Source: Thermogladius sp023256015 (lineage in GTDB: Archaea > Thermoproteota > Thermoprotei_A > Sulfolobales > Desulfurococcaceae). Taken from it: 64,000 nucleotides of DNA. Location of the stretch: NCBI RefSeq assembly GCF_051131135.1, contig NZ_CP151274.1, positions 1,262,528 through 1,326,527 of the forward strand. Reading direction: 5' to 3'. Of this stretch, positions 7,646-15,632 are shown piece by piece. A program made the position numbers and the translations under genes. Every line of letters starts with the position of its first letter. Positions within the stretch are counted from its first letter, which is position 1. The notes under the pieces are model-generated. The model saw only the letters and a list, made by a program, of their open reading frames with translations. It did no database searches and was not told where the DNA came from.

Positions 7646-8749
7646 TCACCTCGCAGTCAGTGGGGCCTTAACCAGTTGCGTCTCGAGCCAGTTCTCGACG
7701 AACCTCCCCGCGTACAGCCCGGACTTTACCGCGGGCCCGACCCTAGAGGGCCCAGTCACCACGTCTCCTGCTGCGAAGACCTTCGGGTTGCTGGTCTGGT
7801 AGATCTTGTTCACCGATACAGACCCGTCCTTCTTGAGGCTGAGGCCCAGCTTCCTCAAGACCTCCTCGCTACGCGTGACCGGCGGGGTGGGTGCCTCTCC
7901 TGTCGCGAAGATGACTAGGTCTGCTTCGAGGACGAAGTCGGCCCCCTCGACGGGGACCGGCTGAGGCCTCCCCGACTCGTCCGGGGGTCCTAGCCTCATC
8001 CTCTGGAACCTCACTCCCTTCGCGCGGCCGTTCTCGGCTACCACCTCGACAGGGGAGGCGAGCTCCACGAAGTCCACTCCCTCTCTCCTGACCCTCTCGA
8101 CCTCGTATACGCCGGCCGGCGCCTCTCTGACGGTCCTCCTGTACACTATAGTCGCGTCAGCGCCCATCCTGCTGGCCTGCTCAGCCGCGTCGATAGCGCT
8201 GTAGCCTCCCCCTATCACGACAGCCCTCCTAGACCTCGGTGGAGGCGACGCCGTGAAGCCGAGCTCGAAGACTCTGACCCTGTAGAGGTAGTCGAGGGCT
8301 GAGACCACCCCCTCGGAGCCCACGCCCGGGAGCCTGGGTATCTTCGACTCCCAGGTGCCCGTCGATATCAGGACGGCGTGGTAGTCGTTGACGACCTCTT
8401 CGAGGGTGACGCCTTTCTCGACCAGCGAGTCTCCCTCCTCGTGCCTCACCTCTCCAGCGAACACCTTCGTCCTAGTGTAGAACCTTACGCCGAAGACCTC
8501 CTCCAGCCTCTTGGCGCCTTCGAGCACCCTCTGCTTCGGGATCCTCCAGGGAGGTATCGCGAAGACCATCATACCCCCGGGGAGAGGTTGCTTGTCGAAG
8601 ACGTCGACCTCGAAGCCCCGGCAGACAAGGTAGCCCGTCGCGGCGAGGCCGGCGGGCCCAGCGCCGATCACCGCGACCCTCAGATTCTTCGACGCGGGCT
8701 TGCTCCGGCAGAGGAAAGCAAAATTCATGAAGTCCAAGTAGCCCCCCAT
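7646..8749 (-). CDS. GltD/NfnB-like NAD(P)H:acceptor flavoprotein
   Basis: 367 aa. Two dinucleotide folds are visible: the FAD fold VIGAGPAG at 28-34 and the NAD(P) fold GGGYSA at 180-185. Arginines at 204-205 (VYRR) after the second beta strand usually favour NADP(H). AAGDVVTGP near 327 is the second FAD contact. The N-terminal [4Fe-4S] domain typical of GltD and NfnB is missing, so the clusters are probably supplied by the four-cluster ferredoxin six bases downstream. It likely exchanges electrons between NAD(P)H and the hydrogenase. It has its own promoter and is the first gene of the hydrogenase operon. Confidence 0.85.
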   Translation of the reverse strand: MGGYLDFMNFAFLCRSKPASKNLRVAVIGAGPAGLAATGYLVCRGFEVDVFDKQPLPGGMMVFAIPPWRIPKQRVLEGAKRLEEVFGVRFYTRTKVFAGEVRHEEGDSLVEKGVTLEEVVNDYHAVLISTGTWESKIPRLPGVGSEGVVSALDYLYRVRVFELGFTASPPPRSRRAVVIGGGYSAIDAAEQASRMGADATIVYRRTVREAPAGVYEVERVRREGVDFVELASPVEVVAENGRAKGVRFQRMRLGPPDESGRPQPVPVEGADFVLEADLVIFATGEAPTPPVTRSEEVLRKLGLSLKKDGSVSVNKIYQTSNPKVFAAGDVVTGPSRVGPAVKSGLYAGRFVENWLETQLVKAPLTAR

Positions 8750-8770
8750 GTAAAGTTAACCGTAATGACT

Positions 8771-8780
8771 CTTATAAATA
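8771..8780 (-). promoter_or_regulatory. TATA box of the hydrogenase operon
   Basis: On the minus strand this reads TATTTATAAG, centred about 27 bases before the ATG at 8749, so the transcript should be nearly leaderless. It sits in an AT-rich island (8757-8800) that contrasts with the GC-rich surroundings. Confidence 0.7.
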
Positions 8781-8872
8781 CATTATACAAACAAAATTTT
8801 ACGTGAATCCCACTCGTTGTGTGATCAAGGAGGGGCTACTCGGGTGGGACTAACGGTATTGACTGCGACAGC

Positions 8873-8878
8873 AAAAAA
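8873..8878 (-). terminator. T-run terminator after the Mrp operon
   Basis: Six T residues on the minus strand follow a GC-rich stretch (GCGCCG) five bases past the mrpD stop. Archaeal RNA polymerase terminates at such T-runs. Together with the promoter at 8771-8780 this splits the Mrp and hydrogenase genes into two transcripts. Confidence 0.6.
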
Positions 8879-8883
8879 CGGCG

Positions 8884-10455
8884 CTATCCGGGCAGCCCGT
8901 AGAGGCTGGTGCTCAGAGACCTGAGGTACGACGCGACGTCTCCCACGGCCTTGACCGGCTCGTAGAACACGTAGTCGAAGGCAGACCTACTGAAGGTGAA
9001 CACGAGGCCTGCCGCGATGAGGAGGGCGCTCAAGACGACTAGCACGCTCTTCATGAGCGGCGCGTGGACGGGCGCCGGGGTCTGGGTTGGTGGGGAGACG
9101 AGTAGGACGTAGAAGAGCCTCATGTAGGAGACCAGCCCTACTGCGCTTGATACCACGAACAGGACAGCCGCAGCGACGTTGTACTGGAAGAGGGCTTGGT
9201 ATATCAGGAGCTTCCCTAGGAAGCCCGGTAGGGGCGGTATCCCGGCGAGCGTAAGGGTCGACACCGCGAGGGCCGCGCCCGAAGGCAGTATACTCCGCCC
9301 GAGACCCGCTATCCTGTCGAGCCTCCTCGAGGCTGCGGCCCTGATCACCGGCCCCACGGAGAGGAACAGGGTGGCCTTCGCCAGCGAGTGGACCACCGTG
9401 TAGTAGACGAAGCCCAGTACTCCTATAGGCGAGAGCGTAGCTATGCTCATGAAGACGAACCCCATGTTCATGACTGTGGAGTAGGCTATGAGCCTCTTCA
9501 CGTCAGCCTGGACGACCATTAGTAGGCCTCCCAGGAAGCTGGAGACCAACCCTGTCACCAGCGCGACGAGCGAGACCGACTCCACGACTACCCTCACCCC
9601 GGGTAGCTGAGACGCGCTGAAGCCGAGGTACAGCACCTTGTACAGGGAGACCGCCCCAGCGTTGACGACGAGCCCGCTGAGCAGGGCGGATACAGGGGTG
9701 GGGGCGGCCGGGTGGGCGTCGGGGAGCCAGAAGTGGTTGGGGAAAACACCGCTCTTGATCGTGAAGGCCCAGAGCGAGAGGGCGAGGACAAGCCCGACGG
9801 CTAGCGCAGCGTCTTCTAGCGGCCCCCCTGTCACCGAGCTGCCCGGGTAGCCCATGGCCTTGAGGCCTATGTCGACCAGGTTCAGGCTGCCGAACACGGC
9901 GTATACTATCGCGAGTGCGAGGAGGAAGCCCGTGGTCCCGAGAGCGCCGATGAAGGCGTACTTCAGGCCCGAGACGATCGAGGTGGCCCTCCACCTGTAG
10001 TACATGACGAGCCCGTAGCTGGATATCGCCGTGACCTCGATCATGACGAACAGGTTGAAGACGTCCCCCGTGTATATGACGCCGAGCAGCCCCGTCTCGG
10101 CCCCGAGCAGCATCATCAGGTACCACGGGTAGCCCGAGTCTCGTATGTACTCGTAGCTGTACACGAAGACGAGGAAGGAGACGAACGCCGTTACCAGCGC
10201 GAGGAGGGCGTTGACCCCGTCCACCACGTAGACGATCCCGACAGGCCCCGGCCACCCTCCCGCGTTGTAGACGACGACCTCCTTGCCGGCGTAGACCTCC
10301 ACGGCGACGGCCAGGCTGAGAACGAGCGCGGACAGGGAGAAGAGCGTCGCGTAAGCGAACGTGGCCCTCCTAGACTTCGTGACGAGGTAGACGACGGGCG
10401 TTGTGAAGGCCCCTAGGACGGTGGCGAGCGGGACCAGCCCTACCAGGCTCTTCAC
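8884..10455 (-). CDS. mrpD: MrpD/MbhH-like antiporter subunit
   Basis: 523 aa, about 14 membrane segments. The family blocks are clear: GDVFNLFVMIEVTAISSYGLV with the TM5 Glu, the TM7 block KSGVFPNHFWLPDAHPAAPT with the pump Lys, and DVKRLIAYSTVMNMGF. It is the main ion-conducting subunit of Mrp-type Na+/H+ antiporters and of the Mbh membrane arm. It is the last gene of the Mrp operon, ten bases after mrpE. Confidence 0.93.
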   Translation of the reverse strand: MKSLVGLVPLATVLGAFTTPVVYLVTKSRRATFAYATLFSLSALVLSLAVAVEVYAGKEVVVYNAGGWPGPVGIVYVVDGVNALLALVTAFVSFLVFVYSYEYIRDSGYPWYLMMLLGAETGLLGVIYTGDVFNLFVMIEVTAISSYGLVMYYRWRATSIVSGLKYAFIGALGTTGFLLALAIVYAVFGSLNLVDIGLKAMGYPGSSVTGGPLEDAALAVGLVLALSLWAFTIKSGVFPNHFWLPDAHPAAPTPVSALLSGLVVNAGAVSLYKVLYLGFSASQLPGVRVVVESVSLVALVTGLVSSFLGGLLMVVQADVKRLIAYSTVMNMGFVFMSIATLSPIGVLGFVYYTVVHSLAKATLFLSVGPVIRAAASRRLDRIAGLGRSILPSGAALAVSTLTLAGIPPLPGFLGKLLIYQALFQYNVAAAVLFVVSSAVGLVSYMRLFYVLLVSPPTQTPAPVHAPLMKSVLVVLSALLIAAGLVFTFSRSAFDYVFYEPVKAVGDVASYLRSLSTSLYGLPG

Positions 10456-10465
10456 GGTCCCACCC

Positions 10466-10951
10466 CTACTCGAATATCTTGAATGCGTAGTCCTCGAACT
10501 CTGCGCTTATAGCCAGCCTCGCCTCCTCGGGCTTGGTCGAGGTGACGTCTATCCAGTTGACGTAGAACCAGCCGTCTCTCTCGTCGACCACTACCGTGCC
10601 CGGTGTGTTGGTGATCGAGACGGCTATCAACAGCCTCCCGTACCTGCTCTTGGCGTAGACGGGTATCTTCGCGATGCCCGGGTTCAGCCTCGTCGTGAAC
10701 ACCCTCTTCACGACGTCCATGTGCGCCTTGAACTCGATCACGGTCATGTACTTCAGCGCGTAGTAGAAGAGGTGGATGTAGCGCCTGGCCTGCAGTAGCT
10801 TTTTCTCGTCTGACACGAGTAATCTCGAGGCGGGGACCCCGACGAGCGCGGCGACGGCCAAGCCGGTGGCTATGTCGTACGGGGTGGTGCTGCCGGTGTA
10901 GACGATGTAGAAGAGGAATAGCCAGAGGGTGACTAGGACCTCTCTGAACAC
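10466..10951 (-). CDS. mrpE: MrpE/MbhA-like subunit
   Basis: 161 aa with one or two N-terminal membrane segments and a cytoplasmic C-terminal domain containing SITNTPGTVVVDERDGWFYVNWID, the typical MrpE block (SITLTPGT). A structural subunit of Mrp antiporters. In Thermococcales mbh clusters its homologue is the first gene; here it lies between mrpC and mrpD. Confidence 0.9.
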   Translation of the reverse strand: MFREVLVTLWLFLFYIVYTGSTTPYDIATGLAVAALVGVPASRLLVSDEKKLLQARRYIHLFYYALKYMTVIEFKAHMDVVKRVFTTRLNPGIAKIPVYAKSRYGRLLIAVSITNTPGTVVVDERDGWFYVNWIDVTSTKPEEARLAISAEFEDYAFKIFE

Positions 10952-10952
10952 G

Positions 10953-11345
10953 CTACTCCACCTCCTCGAAACCGACCAGCTCCCTCGCGGTCACGGTCTT
11001 CTTCAGCCTGTAGGCCTGAATGATCCCGAAGCCGATCAGGGCGTTCACGGCCATCCCGATGACTATGCCCGTCAATACGAGGGCCTGGGGTACAGGGTCC
11101 ACCGCGTGCTTCACCAGGTAGTCCAGCTGGTCGCGTGTAAGCTCCACGTAGACTGGTGGTACAGTGGGGTAGACGAGCCTGTAGCCCACCATTATGAAGA
11201 AGACGTAGACCGTGTCCGAGAAGATCGTCAGGGAGATCAGCTTCTTCGTCAGGCTCCTCCCGTAAATGATCCCGTAGACGGACACCAGGAGGTTGACTGC
11301 CAGCAGCCCTACGAGAAGGCTCCACACTAGCCCGGCCTCACCCAT
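10953..11345 (-). CDS. mrpC: MrpC/MbhG-like subunit (NuoK family)
   Basis: 130 aa with three hydrophobic segments, as in NuoK. The middle region has the family pattern SDTVYVFFIMVGYR, then a hydrophilic loop and the DPVPQALVLTGIVIG block with a conserved Pro-Gln-Ala-Leu. It packs next to MrpD in the ion path. Its start overlaps the upstream MbhE-F gene by eight bases. Confidence 0.9.
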   Translation of the reverse strand: MGEAGLVWSLLVGLLAVNLLVSVYGIIYGRSLTKKLISLTIFSDTVYVFFIMVGYRLVYPTVPPVYVELTRDQLDYLVKHAVDPVPQALVLTGIVIGMAVNALIGFGIIQAYRLKKTVTARELVGFEEVE

Positions 11346-12093
11346 GGTCCTCGCCCCTCTCCTCCTCGTGGAACTCCTCCTCGAAGGACAGGTAGAGGAA
11401 AACCGCAGCGAACCCGGAGGCTACGGCTATGTACTCCGACGAGTTGTAGAGGAGCAGGCTACCGCTGACGAGCTGGCCCAGGATGTAGGCGGGGTAGAAC
11501 TTTATGTTTGTCACTACCTCGAGGCCCTTGAACACCGGCAGGAGAGCCACGAGGCCTATCGCCGTCAGGGCCAGCCCTCTGAGGGCGACGAGGAGGCCCG
11601 GGGTCAGCCTCCTCGCGAGGAGCGCGTAGTAGGAGAATATCGGGATCACCAGTAGGGGGGCTATAGCGAGGGTTGAGCCGCCCTGGAACCCGCCGCCCGG
11701 CGTTAGGTGGCCGTGGAGGGCTACAGAGGCTGAGACCACGACTATCAGGGCCGCCACTATCTTCGTGGAGGTCCGGGATATCTCCGTCAGCCCCACGCCC
11801 CTCTTCAACGGTGGGGTCTTGGAGACCCTGAACACCGCTAGACCCGCTACTACGGCGAGGAAGAAGACGGCTGTCTCGTAGACCGTGTCGAGACCCCTGT
11901 AGTCCCACACAATAGCGGTCACGGCCTCCGGGCTCATCGCGGTCATGTTCCCGAAGAAGGTCTCCTCCACGTAGAAGATCCCGAGCCGTTTGATCTCGTG
12001 GGGGGGCTGTAGGCTACCGGTAGCGTAGACTACTAGGGCTAGCGCCAGCGCGAGGGAGTAGACGAAGACCATCCCCAGCAGTCTCCTGCCCAA
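11338..12093 (-). CDS. Fused MbhE-MbhF (MrpA C-terminal segment plus MrpB)
   Basis: 251 aa. Residues about 1-110 match the MbhE/MrpA-tail type (WDYRGLDTVYETAVFFLAV), and residues about 108-240 match MrpB/MnhB (TKIVAALIVVVSASVALHGHLTPGGGFQGG is split here into its two halves, STKIVAALIV and HGHLTPGGGFQGG). In Thermococcales these are two genes, mbhE and mbhF. The C-terminus ends in an acidic His/Glu tail (EEEFHEEERGEDHG). Confidence 0.85.
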   Translation of the reverse strand: MGRRLLGMVFVYSLALALALVVYATGSLQPPHEIKRLGIFYVEETFFGNMTAMSPEAVTAIVWDYRGLDTVYETAVFFLAVVAGLAVFRVSKTPPLKRGVGLTEISRTSTKIVAALIVVVSASVALHGHLTPGGGFQGGSTLAIAPLLVIPIFSYYALLARRLTPGLLVALRGLALTAIGLVALLPVFKGLEVVTNIKFYPAYILGQLVSGSLLLYNSSEYIAVASGFAAVFLYLSFEEEFHEEERGEDHG

Positions 12094-12096
12094 ATC

Positions 12097-12345
12097 CTAC
12101 ACCTCGAACCTCTCGGTTTTACTCACAATGAATATCAGCAGCCCTGAGTAAACGCCGACGGAGATGGCGATGTAGGCCAACAGTATGTCTGTCGCCGCGA
12201 AGACTTGGAACAGAATGCTGTAGGCGATGCTCTGCCCAGCCGAGTAAGCCGCCGCCTTCAGTAGGTCCTTCTCTGTGACAGCCAAGTACGTGAATAGCGT
12301 ACTTAGGACGCCCGCAAAGACTAGGGTGAGGTAGACCAGTATCAC
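12097..12345 (-). CDS. MbhD-like subunit (MrpA C-terminal domain, DUF4040)
   Basis: 82 aa with three hydrophobic segments; the pattern KDLLKAAAYSAGQSIAYS and the middle segment YIAISVGVYSGLLIFIV match the DUF4040 part of MrpA that MbhD forms alone. Start ATG at 12345 overlaps the mrpG stop by four bases and the stop is three bases before the MbhE-F start, so it is tightly coupled. Confidence 0.85.
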   Translation of the reverse strand: MILVYLTLVFAGVLSTLFTYLAVTEKDLLKAAAYSAGQSIAYSILFQVFAATDILLAYIAISVGVYSGLLIFIVSKTERFEV

Positions 12346-12692
12346 TCCTCCTCACCCAGCTGGTTCACGACGGGGCTCCACTCCACTGCCCTCGCCTTGT
12401 GGGCTGCGTAGGCTAGCAGGTGGCTTCCTATGGGCGCCACGAGGAAGAGGACGAGCGCTGTGGCGAGGCAGCCGCCCGCGATAAAGGCGTTGTTCGGTAT
12501 AGGCGAGCCGAGGGCCATGAGGGCCACGCCGATCAGCGGTAGGACAGCGCCGTAGATGGCCCCTATCGTAGCCGCGTGGAGCCTGACGTAGAAGTTGGGG
12601 AACCTCAGCATCCCCAGCCCCGCTATGAAGTCGAAGACCCCTCCTACGAAGACCACCACGACCCCCGCCCAGAAGACGAGGTCGCTCGTCAA
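12342..12692 (-). CDS. mrpG: MrpG/MbhC-like subunit
   Basis: 116 aa with three hydrophobic segments. The family block AGLGMLRFPNFYVRLHAATIGA (cut here as GMLRFPNFYVRLHA) is very characteristic of MrpG/PhaG. Small integral subunit of the Mrp module. Overlaps mrpF by four bases. Confidence 0.93.
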   Translation of the reverse strand: MTSDLVFWAGVVVVFVGGVFDFIAGLGMLRFPNFYVRLHAATIGAIYGAVLPLIGVALMALGSPIPNNAFIAGGCLATALVLFLVAPIGSHLLAYAAHKARAVEWSPVVNQLGEEE

Positions 12693-12967
12693 GCCCCCAC
12701 CTCCTTGGAGACCAGGTACTTGGAGGCGAAGACGTCTAGTAGGTACGCCCAGAGGGCTAGGAGGATGGCCGGGGCGATCATGAGGGGTGACTGGTAGTAG
12801 ACCGAGAGGAGGGCTAGGAAAACTGCGAGGTCGTAGGATATGCAGTCGACTGCGAGGATTATGTCGGGTACAGTGGGCCCCTTCACCGCCCTGGCGGTGT
12901 ACATCAAGACAGCGGCGATGTAGGGGGCCGCGAGGATCGCGAAAAGGAGGTGCGTAAACTCCACCAT
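12689..12967 (-). CDS. mrpF: MrpF/MbhB-like subunit, first gene of the Mrp operon
   Basis: 92 aa with three hydrophobic segments; ARAVKGPTVPDIILAVDCIS (short core GPTVPDIILAVD) is the MrpF signature, with the conserved Asp that takes part in ion transport. ATG start at 12967. A TATA-like element lies about 41 bases upstream, giving a short leader. Confidence 0.92.
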   Translation of the reverse strand: MVEFTHLLFAILAAPYIAAVLMYTARAVKGPTVPDIILAVDCISYDLAVFLALLSVYYQSPLMIAPAILLALWAYLLDVFASKYLVSKEVGA

Positions 12968-13002
12968 GACAGGACCACGGTTCTCAATAAGGTGGATGCG
13001 TG

Positions 13003-13012
13003 GTAAAAATAG
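13003..13012 (-). promoter_or_regulatory. TATA box of the Mrp operon
   Basis: Minus-strand CTATTTTTAC centred about 41 bases before the mrpF ATG. The divergent gene at 13085 probably uses the AT-rich GTACATATA at 13041-13049 on the other strand. Confidence 0.5.
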
Positions 13013-13084
13013 TTTGCGGCGTTAGGTAGGCCTAAGGGTAATGTACATATAGCCCCTTGCCCACACTTATAGACAGGTGTCCTC

Positions 13085-13393
13085 ATGGAGAGAAGGGAGC
13101 TCGCTAGGGCGGTCGAGAGGTACTTCCAGCTGCGCGAGGACGAGGCCGTTGACCTGGCAGACGAGCTGGACACGCTCTACAACAACATGAAGGCGAAGTA
13201 CATCGAGCTCCTCTGGAAGCGGGGCGAGGGCGGGGAGGGTGCTGCGGGAATACTCGAGAGGGCTGTGGAGCTCTTGAATAAGGAGGAGCTGAGCCAGGAC
13301 GAGGAGCTCATACTCATCGCCCTCCTCGACATACTGTCCACGGACCTCTACGACAGGTACCTACTCTACAAAGTGGAGGCAGGGGAGGAGTAG
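13085..13393 (+). CDS. Hypothetical 102-aa helical, acidic protein upstream of HtrA
   Basis: Not recognised. It is acidic, without cysteines or membrane segments, and predicted by eye to be almost all helical, with heptad-like leucine spacing. AGGTG lies five bases before the ATG. It ends nine bases before the HtrA gene in the same direction, so both are probably cotranscribed and it might be a partner or substrate adaptor of the protease; this is inference from position only. Confidence 0.6.
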   Translation: MERRELARAVERYFQLREDEAVDLADELDTLYNNMKAKYIELLWKRGEGGEGAAGILERAVELLNKEELSQDEELILIALLDILSTDLYDRYLLYKVEAGEE

Positions 13394-13402
13394 GTGGTCT
13401 AG

Positions 13403-14329
13403 GTGAGACTGGAGGAGCTCAACGAGGAGATCGCGGGCATCGTCGAGAGGGTCAAGGACTCGGTTATAACGGTGGCCACAGAGATCAAGGTGCCCCTGCT
13501 CTTCTTCGGCTACGAGTCGTTGAGGGGGTTCGGCTCCGGCTTCATAGTGGGGAAGGGAATTGCCGTCACGAACGCTCACGTTGTCAAGAACGCCTCTAGA
13601 GTAGCCGTGACTTTCAGCGACGGCTACTCGCACGAGGCGGGTGTGATAGCAGCCGACGCAAGCAGGGACCTCGCACTGCTTGAGGTACCGGACTACAAAC
13701 CTCCCATAGAGCTCGGGGACTCCAGGCAGATAAGAGTCGGCGAGATAGTGCTGGCCGTCGGCTCACCCCTGGGGCTCTTCGAGCACTCCGTCACGATGGG
13801 CGTCGTGAGCGCGACGGGCAGGAACATCTACACCGAGGAGCTTATGCTCGAGGACCTGGTCCAGACCGACGCCGCGATAAACCCGGGTAACAGCGGGGGG
13901 CCGCTGGTCAACCTCCGCGGCCAGGCCATCGGGGTGACGACCGCCATCGTCCCCTACGCCCAGGGCATAGGCTTCGCCATACCCATCAACACAGTGAAGA
14001 GGTTCATACTCATGATCGAGAGGTACGGCAGGCCTGTCAGGGCGTGGATAGGCGTCTACGTCGCCCCTCTCAACCCCACAGTGGCCGGCTTCTACAGGCT
14101 GGGAGTGAAGAAGGGCCTTATAGTGGCCAGGGTCATCCCGGGGACACCCGCGCACCACAGCGGTCTGAGGGACGGGGACATCCTCTTGGAGGCTGACGGC
14201 AGGGAGCTCGCGAGGACCAGCGACTTGAGGGAGGCGGTTGAGGAGGCTATCGACAGGGGCTACGTGACGCTCAAGGTGCTGCGCGGTGGGAGGGTCTTCG
14301 AGGTAGACGTGGAGGTCCTCGTCTCCTAG
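13403..14329 (+). CDS. HtrA/DegP-family serine protease with one PDZ domain
   Basis: 308 aa from a GTG start. The trypsin-like triad is intact: His59 (TNAHVV), Asp89 (SRDLALLE) and Ser164 (NPGNSGGP). A single PDZ domain follows at about 215-308, with the carboxylate-binding loop near VIPGTPAHHSGLRDGD. There is no signal peptide or membrane anchor, so it is probably a cytoplasmic quality-control protease, unlike most HtrA proteins, which are periplasmic or membrane-bound. Confidence 0.93.
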   Translation: MRLEELNEEIAGIVERVKDSVITVATEIKVPLLFFGYESLRGFGSGFIVGKGIAVTNAHVVKNASRVAVTFSDGYSHEAGVIAADASRDLALLEVPDYKPPIELGDSRQIRVGEIVLAVGSPLGLFEHSVTMGVVSATGRNIYTEELMLEDLVQTDAAINPGNSGGPLVNLRGQAIGVTTAIVPYAQGIGFAIPINTVKRFILMIERYGRPVRAWIGVYVAPLNPTVAGFYRLGVKKGLIVARVIPGTPAHHSGLRDGDILLEADGRELARTSDLREAVEEAIDRGYVTLKVLRGGRVFEVDVEVLVS

Positions 14330-14357
14330 GTTTTTCACCCCGCCAGCGTACACGTCG

Positions 14358-15092
14358 TCATAGAGTCAGGAGGGCGTGCACTGGGCACTCCAGCTCCCTC
14401 TCCAGCATCTCTACCACCTCTCGCGTCGTCACCATTAAAACGCCGGCCTCGACCACACCCCCCTTCTTCACGACGTACCTGGACATGGACTTCACGGTCG
14501 CCCCCGTCCACACCACCCCGTCCACGACAACGGCTCTCTCCCCCTTGAGGTCCAGTGCGCTGGGGAAGGAGACGGTTCGACGAGTCGCGTCGAGGGAGTA
14601 GGCCGGGCCCTGACCAGCTGTAAAGGAGCGGCCCCCGGCCACCTTAGCCGCCTTTATACCGTAGACCAGCCTCTTCCCGAGGGCTACCGCCATTAGGGTG
14701 GCCAGGACCAGCCCGGCCCCCTCCACGGTGACTATGTAGCCGAACTCGAGGTCTTTAACCGCGTCTATGGCCTTGTACAGGAAGCAGTATAGGCTGAGGG
14801 GGTATCGTGAAGTCAAGTTGTTCAAGTGGGGGAAGGGCAGCGGGGCTTCGCGGATGCTCCTCCTGAGCTCGGCGTCCTCGTCGACGTGTGCCAGCCTAGA
14901 GACCAGGTCGGCCGCCCTTCTAGCGCTGACCGGCTCCTTGTTACGCATTATCCTGCTCAACTCCTGCACAGACACGCCCAGCCTCCTCGAGATGTTAGTG
15001 AGGGTGTCTCTCCTAGACGCGGCGTACAGCTTGCACATCAGCTTGGACAGTAAGTAGACCTCCTCTACCTTCCCCGCCAGGGGGCGTCTCAC
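14358..15092 (-). CDS. HTH plus phosphoribosyltransferase-like regulator (GfcR/PurR-like)
   Basis: 244 aa. The N-terminal 70 residues contain an XRE-like helix-turn-helix (TNISRRLGVSVQELSRIM). The rest is a type I phosphoribosyltransferase fold with the PRPP-loop region AVVVDGVVWTGATVKS near residue 190. In active enzymes this loop has two adjacent acidic residues and TTG; here the second acid is Gly and the first Thr is Trp, so it probably senses a ligand rather than catalysing. Archaeal proteins of this build (GfcR) regulate sugar metabolism genes. GTG start at 15092. Confidence 0.8.
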   Translation of the reverse strand: MRRPLAGKVEEVYLLSKLMCKLYAASRRDTLTNISRRLGVSVQELSRIMRNKEPVSARRAADLVSRLAHVDEDAELRRSIREAPLPFPHLNNLTSRYPLSLYCFLYKAIDAVKDLEFGYIVTVEGAGLVLATLMAVALGKRLVYGIKAAKVAGGRSFTAGQGPAYSLDATRRTVSFPSALDLKGERAVVVDGVVWTGATVKSMSRYVVKKGGVVEAGVLMVTTREVVEMLERELECPVHALLTL

Positions 15093-15194
15093 CTAGGTGT
15101 ATACTACTGAGCCCGCCTTCAAATACACCTCGCACAAAAGGGCCGCACCCTACTGCAGGGGTGTAGACTGAGTGGGTGTGGCAGGTGCGGGGGG

Positions 15195-15632
15195 CTAGAC
15201 CCTCATCTCGTCCTTGATAACGTCGCTCACGATAGCTGGGTAGACCTTGACGACCCCGTCCAACCGGGATATCTCGTCGTGTATTTTTATCATCTCCTCG
15301 GACGACCTCGCGAATATGAGCGCGATCACGTTGTGGTCGCCGGAGGTCACTACCAAATGCTTCACGTAGTCCCTTTTCTTGAGCTCCTCTATCACGTTGA
15401 ACAGCTTGTCGGGCTCGACGTTCACACCCGTTATACTGACCTTACTGTAGCCGAGCTTCCAGGGGTCTACTATAGCGGTGTACTTCTTTATGACGCCCTC
15501 CTGCTCTAGTTTCCGGACCCTCTTCATCACCGCTACGTCGCTTAGACCGATCTCTCTCGCGATCTCGCTGTAGGTGGACCGGGCGTTCTTCAACAGCTTG
15601 TCGATTATCTTCAGGTCTACTTCGTCGACCAT
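15195..15632 (-). CDS. Lrp/AsnC-family transcriptional regulator
   Basis: 145 aa with an N-terminal winged HTH (ARSTYSEIAREIGLSDVAVMKRVRKLE) shown here only by its core EIAREIGLSDVAV, and a C-terminal RAM ligand-binding domain from about residue 65 (GYSKVSITGVNV through VVTSGDHNVIALIF). Such proteins sense amino acids and control their metabolism, often as octamers. The start overlaps the upstream CHTC protein by 16 bases, placing it in one transcript with the superoxide reductase gene. Confidence 0.9.
   Translation of the reverse strand: MVDEVDLKIIDKLLKNARSTYSEIAREIGLSDVAVMKRVRKLEQEGVIKKYTAIVDPWKLGYSKVSITGVNVEPDKLFNVIEELKKRDYVKHLVVTSGDHNVIALIFARSSEEMIKIHDEISRLDGVVKVYPAIVSDVIKDEMRV

Noticed and set aside
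4113..10455. Tandem duplication of antiporter genes
   Set aside because: The three proteins differ strongly outside the family blocks, so they are old paralogues and not a recent repeat.
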